Shown here piece after piece: positions 59,318 through 64,000 of a stretch of DNA of 64,000 bases. Below the pieces are notes generated by a model. The model was given only the letters and a program-made list of their open reading frames with translations. It was not told where the DNA came from and did not search any database. The translations under genes and the position numbers were made by a program. Source of the DNA: Phycisphaerales bacterium (GTDB lineage: Bacteria > Planctomycetota > Phycisphaerae > UBA1845); assembly GCA_003597935.1 (NCBI GenBank), contig QZJT01000124.1:1-64000 (forward strand), given 5' to 3'. How positions within the stretch are numbered: position 1 is the stretch's first letter; each line of letters begins with the position of its first letter.

Positions 59318-59923
59318 ATGGGTGTGACGAATCAGCGCGTTCCGTTTGTGATCGAGAGCAGCGGCCGCGGCGACCGCGAGATGGACATCTACTCGCGGCT
59401 GCTGAAGGACCGCATCATCTTCCTGACCGGCGGCATCGACGACGAACTGGCGAACCTGACCATCGCCCAGTTGCTGTTCCTGTCCAATGACGACCCCAAG
59501 GCGGACGTCCACCTGTACATCAACTCGCCCGGCGGGTCGGTGTCCGCGGGCCTGGCGATCTACGACACCATGCAGTTCCTGCGCTGCAACGTGGCCACCT
59601 ACTGCTGCGGCATGGCCGCCAGCATGGGGGCGGTCATCATGTGCGGCGGGGCCAGGGGCAAACGATACCTGCTGCCGAACTCGCGGATCCTGCTGCACCA
59701 GCCGCTGCTGGGCGGGATGATGGAGGGCAGCGCCACCGATCTGGCCATCGAGTCGCAGGAGATCATCCGCCTGCGCAAGCTCCTCTACCAGATCATCTCC
59801 ACCCGCACCGGCAAGCCGCTGGCGACGGTGGAGAAAGACTGCGACCGCAACAAGTGGCTCTCCGCCGGCGAGGCGATCGACTACGGCATCGGGGACACCA
59901 TCCTGGAGCGGATGCCGGAGTAG
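59318..59923 (+). CDS. clpP: ATP-dependent Clp protease proteolytic subunit (paralog 2)
   Basis: DVHLYINSPGGSVSAGLAIYDTMQFL...CCGMAASMGAVIMCGGARGKRYLLPNSRILLHQPLLGG. Confidence 0.95.
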   Translation: MGVTNQRVPFVIESSGRGDREMDIYSRLLKDRIIFLTGGIDDELANLTIAQLLFLSNDDPKADVHLYINSPGGSVSAGLAIYDTMQFLRCNVATYCCGMAASMGAVIMCGGARGKRYLLPNSRILLHQPLLGGMMEGSATDLAIESQEIIRLRKLLYQIISTRTGKPLATVEKDCDRNKWLSAGEAIDYGIGDTILERMPE

Positions 59924-60343
59924 CATCGGCCGCTCACCTGCCCCGGGACCACTGTACGTTGGCGCACTGCACTGCGATCGCGAACGCGCCTCGGACCGCG
60001 GGGTCGGCGCTGGGGCGCGAGATTCATGGCCGGCGTCGGGAAAAGGTGCGCGATCCCGGCGCGGGTGTCTGTGCGGTGCGCGGGCGTGCGTGAATTGCGC
60101 TCCAGACGCACTTCCTGCGCCGGCGATCCGGCCGGCGCGGCTTCAGGCTCAGACGCTGCCCCATCCGACCACTTGCCGCTAAGTCCAAGCATCTGACGGC
60201 AGTTACGTCGGCCGACCGGCCGCGACGCGACGCGTCCGAAGGTCGGACCTGCGCTTCTGGCACGCGCCTGGCTTGTGTCGGGTCGAGCGTCAGCGACGCG
60301 CGCCGAGCTTCGGCGCCGGCGACGATGGCGTCGGAGCGATTGG

Positions 60344-60574
60344 ATGGTCATGGATGACGGTGACAACGCGGCGGCCCTCGATGCCGGTGCCGGCGCGGCG
60401 ATGAGGGATGGCCGCGGCGCGCTGTCGGCTCCTCTCGACTGGTCGGGTCTGGGCCGGCAGGTGCGGCGTCTAGCGGAAAACGCGGCCGCGGTACACCGCG
60501 GTCTGCTCGCCATCGCGACGCCCGACCGGCGGCAGGGAACCGACGCCCGGCGCCCGGGGGGGGACTCGTCATGA
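60344..60574 (+). CDS. Small ORF coupled to flgF
   Basis: MVMDDGDNAAALDAGAG...LDWSGLGRQVRRLAENAAAVHRGLLAIA; ATGA overlap with flgF start. Confidence 0.5.
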   Translation: MVMDDGDNAAALDAGAGAAMRDGRGALSAPLDWSGLGRQVRRLAENAAAVHRGLLAIATPDRRQGTDARRPGGDSS

Positions 60575-61335
60575 GCTACGGTCTGTTCCTCTCCGCGGCC
60601 GGGATGCAGGCGAACGAGTACCGCATGAGCATCACCGCCAACAACCTGGCCAACGCCGACACGGTCGGCTTCAAGCACGACCTGGCGGTGCTGGCCCAGC
60701 GGCCGATCGAGCGGATCTTGCAGCGGGGCGGGGCGGCGACCGCTCATCCGGTCTTCGACGGGATGTCGGGCGGGACGAGCGTGCGGCCGACCTATCACAG
60801 CTTCAGCCAGGGAACGCTCGAGCGGACGGGGCGGGCGCTGGATGTGGCCATTGAAGGCGAAGGGTTCTTCGCGGTGCAGGACGGCGACGCGGTCCGCTAC
60901 ACCCGCGACGGGCGGCTGACCTTCAACCACGCCGGCGAACTGGTGCTGGCGGCCGGGGGGGGGAAGATGCAGGTGCTCTCCGACGTGGGGCTGCCCATCC
61001 AGCGCCTGGAGGAGGGCGGCTCGAACGTGCAGATCTCGGACGGCGGGATCGTGCGGCAGGGCGACGAGGTCCTCGGCCGCATCGGCCTGACGGCGTTCGA
61101 TGACCCGATGAAGGTACGGAAGACCGGCCACAACCTGTTCGACGCCGGCGACGCCGAGGCGGCGGCGGCGAAAGGGCGGGTGATCCCGGGGACCGTCGAG
61201 CACTCGACGGTCGATCCGATCTCGGCGCTGACGTCCATGATAGAGGTGCAGCGGGCTTACGAGATGAACGGGCGGGCGCTGACCGCCCATGACCGGGTCA
61301 CAGGAGAAGCGGTTAACACGGTGGGGCGGATCTGA
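60571..61335 (+). CDS. flgF: Flagellar basal-body rod protein FlgF-like
   Basis: MSYGLFLSAAGMQANEYRMSITANNLANADTVGFKHDLAV; C-terminus ISALTSMIEVQRAYEMNGRALTAHD. Confidence 0.92.
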   Translation: MSYGLFLSAAGMQANEYRMSITANNLANADTVGFKHDLAVLAQRPIERILQRGGAATAHPVFDGMSGGTSVRPTYHSFSQGTLERTGRALDVAIEGEGFFAVQDGDAVRYTRDGRLTFNHAGELVLAAGGGKMQVLSDVGLPIQRLEEGGSNVQISDGGIVRQGDEVLGRIGLTAFDDPMKVRKTGHNLFDAGDAEAAAAKGRVIPGTVEHSTVDPISALTSMIEVQRAYEMNGRALTAHDRVTGEAVNTVGRI

Positions 61336-61377
61336 TGGGGTGGGGCAGGTCTCCATGTGAACGGATCGCACCGGGTC

Positions 61378-61468
61378 AAAGACACCGGTTGAAAACCGGT
61401 GCCACACTCGGACACCGGCTGGAAGCCGGCGCCACACTCGGACACCGGCTGGAAGCCGGCGCCACACC
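61378..61468 (+). repeat. Three REP-like palindromes between flgF and flgG
   Basis: acaccggttgaaaaccggtgccacac and two tandem cggacaccggctggaagccggcgccacac. Confidence 0.93.
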
Positions 61469-61487
61469 GGAGTCGGAGTTGCGCTAG

Positions 61488-62300
61488 ATGGCGATTACCG
61501 CGTTACAGTCCGCCGCCTCGGGGATGAGGGCGCTCGACGAGAAACTCAACGTCGTGGCCAACAACCTGGCGAACATCAACACCACCGGCTTCAAGCGGTC
61601 GCGGGTGAACTTCGAAGACCTGATCTACCAGGTGAAGCGCGAGCCGGGCATCCGCAACGCGGACGACGAGCCGATTCCGCACGGGATCCTGGTCGGCACG
61701 GGCGTGACGGTCTCGGGCACGCAACTGAACTTCGCGCCCGGCTCGATCGATACGACCAACCGGCCGCTCGACTGGCAGATCGACGGCACCGGCTTTTTTC
61801 AGGTGAGCACCATCCAGGACGGCGAGCGGGTGATCGCCTACACGCGGGCGGGCAACTTCGCCCTCAACGCGGAGAGCAACATCGTGCTGGGGTCCAGTGA
61901 CGGGCCGCTGCTGGAGCCGCCGATCACGATCCCGGCCGACGTGCCGATGGAGAGCATCACCGTCAGCAAGGACGGGCGGGTGCAGGTGCGCGAGCCCGGC
62001 ACCAACACCTTGACCGAACAGGGACAGATCGAACTGGCCCGTTTCGTCAATCCGGAGGGACTCAAGCAGATCGGCCGCAACCTGTACGTGGCCACCGACG
62101 CATCGGGCGAGCCGATCACCGGGGCGCCGCAGTCGGACGGCATGGGATCGCTCAACTCGAACCAGCTCGAAATGAGCAACGTCGACCCGGTGCGCGAGTT
62201 GATCGACCTGATCCAGACGCAGAGGGCGTTCGAGCTGAACAGCCAGTCGATCGAGTCTGCGGACGAGACGCTCCGGGTGGTGTCGAACCTGAGGCAGTAG
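61488..62300 (+). CDS. flgG: Flagellar basal-body rod protein FlgG
   Basis: MAITALQSAASGMRALDEKLNVVANNLANINTTGFKRSRVNFEDLIYQ; VDPVRELIDLIQTQRAFELNSQSIESADETLR. Confidence 0.97.
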   Translation: MAITALQSAASGMRALDEKLNVVANNLANINTTGFKRSRVNFEDLIYQVKREPGIRNADDEPIPHGILVGTGVTVSGTQLNFAPGSIDTTNRPLDWQIDGTGFFQVSTIQDGERVIAYTRAGNFALNAESNIVLGSSDGPLLEPPITIPADVPMESITVSKDGRVQVREPGTNTLTEQGQIELARFVNPEGLKQIGRNLYVATDASGEPITGAPQSDGMGSLNSNQLEMSNVDPVRELIDLIQTQRAFELNSQSIESADETLRVVSNLRQ

Positions 62301-62400
62301 GCGGAGCTGATGTAAGTCCAACAATGTCAGCGTTGGGAATGGCGAATGTCGAATAGCGAATAACGAACAACGCATGAAGAAGCGGCGGTGTTAGGGCGGA

Positions 62401-63804
62401 ATGCGGAGGTTTGACAGGATGTCAACGAATATGTGCAGGGACGGCAGACAATTCGAGCCACGTCGAGCGAACGCGCCGCGTCCGGGTCCTTCCAGCGAGC
62501 CGCGGGCTTCAGCCGGCGCGGGTGCTCCGGTCTGTCATCGTGTTCACGACGGCGGGCGGGACTCGCCCACGCAGGAGCACGGGCGAATAGCCGCGTCGTG
62601 GCGGCGCCGGACGCAGCCCCTTCCGCGTTGGTCGGCCCGCAACCGGCCGGCCCAGGGTAGCCCGAACCAGGCGACGCCGGGCCTTACGGGCCAACGTCGG
62701 CGGCGTAACGGAGCGCACTGTTCTTCGGCAGTTGCAATCGTCTTCGTCTGCGCGGTCCACGCCATCCTGGCCACGGCGGCGTCGGCGCAGGTCGTGCGGC
62801 TGTGGCCGAAGGCGACCGTCGTGTCGGAACGGATCACGCTAGCGGACGTCTGCGAGTTGAGCGGCTTTGATCGTCAGACGCTCGCAGCGCTGAGCGAGCT
62901 GGAAATCGCCGACGCGCCGTCGCCGGGTCAGCAGGGCGCAGTCGAGATGCGCGACCTGCGCAGCGCCATCGACGCGTCGCGGCTGGCGTTGAGTGGGATG
63001 GTGCGCTTCGTCGGCGCCTCCAGGTGCCAGGTGAGCCGGCCGGCGCCTCCGAGTCTTCCATCCATCGGTCCGGGCGACGAGGCGCAGCTCGAAACTCCGC
63101 GGCCGTTGCGGGAGGAGCCGCCCGCGGCCCCGCCGCCGACGCTGCGCGATCTGCTGCTCAAGGAGATTCAGCGCCGTCCGCCCGTCGCTGGGGCGCGGGT
63201 GGAAGCCGAGTTCAACCCGGCCGATCGGCAGGTGCTGGCGCTGACGGCTTCGTCCTGCACCTTCCGCATCACGCTGGGTGAACCGGACCGCCACGGCGTG
63301 GCGACGGCGGCCGTGGAGATCAACGGCGCGACGGACGAATCGCTGCGCGTCCAGATCGCCTGTCACGTCACCTGGTTCGCGCCGATCGTGGTGGCGCGGC
63401 GCCCGGTCAACCGCGGCATGACCATCCGCGACGTCGACGTCGGCGTGGTGGAGATGAAGTTGAGCACGAGCGATCGCGACTTCGCCACCCACGTTCAGGA
63501 CGTCGTGGGGCGGCGGTCGAAGTCGTTCTTCCCCGCCGGTCAGGTCATTGCGACGCAGGCGCTGGAGGACGTACCGGTCGTCACCCGCAACCAACTGATC
63601 CGGCTGGTCTCGGTCGTGGGCGGCATCCGGGTCGAGACCGCCGCCCGCAGCACCGACGTCGGCTCGATGGGCGACGTGGTGACGGTGCGTTCGCTGGACG
63701 ATCGCGTGCGGGTCTTCGAGGCGGTGGTGACCGGACCGGGCGAAGTGACGCTGGCGGGCAGGAACCCGACGCGCGAGGAGGGCGCGAGGGTTGCGCAGCG
63801 GTAG
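62401..63804 (+). CDS. flgA: Flagella basal body P-ring formation protein FlgA (N-terminus of this ORF overlaps repeat; true start probably downstream)
   Basis: VVSERITLADVCELSGF; VVARRPVNRGMTIRDVDV...FFPAGQVIATQALEDVPVVTRNQLIRLVSVVGGIRVETAARSTDVGSMGD SAF/FlgA domain. Confidence 0.85.
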   Translation: MRRFDRMSTNMCRDGRQFEPRRANAPRPGPSSEPRASAGAGAPVCHRVHDGGRDSPTQEHGRIAASWRRRTQPLPRWSARNRPAQGSPNQATPGLTGQRRRRNGAHCSSAVAIVFVCAVHAILATAASAQVVRLWPKATVVSERITLADVCELSGFDRQTLAALSELEIADAPSPGQQGAVEMRDLRSAIDASRLALSGMVRFVGASRCQVSRPAPPSLPSIGPGDEAQLETPRPLREEPPAAPPPTLRDLLLKEIQRRPPVAGARVEAEFNPADRQVLALTASSCTFRITLGEPDRHGVATAAVEINGATDESLRVQIACHVTWFAPIVVARRPVNRGMTIRDVDVGVVEMKLSTSDRDFATHVQDVVGRRSKSFFPAGQVIATQALEDVPVVTRNQLIRLVSVVGGIRVETAARSTDVGSMGDVVTVRSLDDRVRVFEAVVTGPGEVTLAGRNPTREEGARVAQR

Positions 63805-64000
63805 GGAGCGTCGCGAATCGAGGAGTGCCAGCGAGCTGCGGGCTTTAGCCCGCGCGGAGGTTCCGGTGGAGGGACGTTCAGGAGTCCCGCGCGGCGAAGG
63901 CGACGGGTGTATGAGGCTCATTCACCGCCGGTGGTGTGAAGAGAGACGTGATTAAACATGACACGAATGGATCGACATTCTGAGAGCCGTGCGAAGATGG

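Noticed and set aside
59881-61467. 528-aa minus-strand ORF
   Set aside because: Antisense to flgF and repeats; N-terminus is translated REP palindromes (VWRRLPAGVRVWRRLPAGVR).

Overview
GC-rich window that looks like a Planctomycetes/Phycisphaerae-type chromosome (taxonomy inferred from gene families and repeat style, not proven). Recognisable content: a decayed type I-G/I-U CRISPR-Cas remnant (0.1-2.3 kb); Ser/Thr kinase; two-component system; quinol-type NO reductase with divergent Rrf2/NsrR-like regulator; M19 dipeptidase; DUF5131 (Gp37/Gp68) + TcmP gene pair; threonine dehydratase; phosphatase-TPR protein; cysC + SLC13 transporter; apt; archaeal-type GatE; TatA; metG; a large single-chain methyltransferase/R-M enzyme; several secreted proteins; M23 peptidase with dockerin-like tail; tRNA-Lys; RNase P RNA (rnpB); tmRNA (ssrA) plus a duplicated tmRNA 3' end bounding a small low-GC island; VWA protein; matrixin protease; ABC ATPase; FHA protein; tig-clpP-clpP; flgF-flgG-flgA. 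Most notable: (1) an oversized rnpB whose P3 and P12 helices appear expanded by genome repeats, (2) a 2.7 kb island between two 107-bp copies of the tmRNA 3' end with an integrase-like remnant, (3) a four-cysteine C-terminal domain shared by three unrelated secreted proteins, (4) the translationally coupled DUF5131/TcmP pair, (5) the degraded CRISPR locus with repeats in opposite orientation on both sides of a cas3 relic, and (6) several families of short interspersed repeats.
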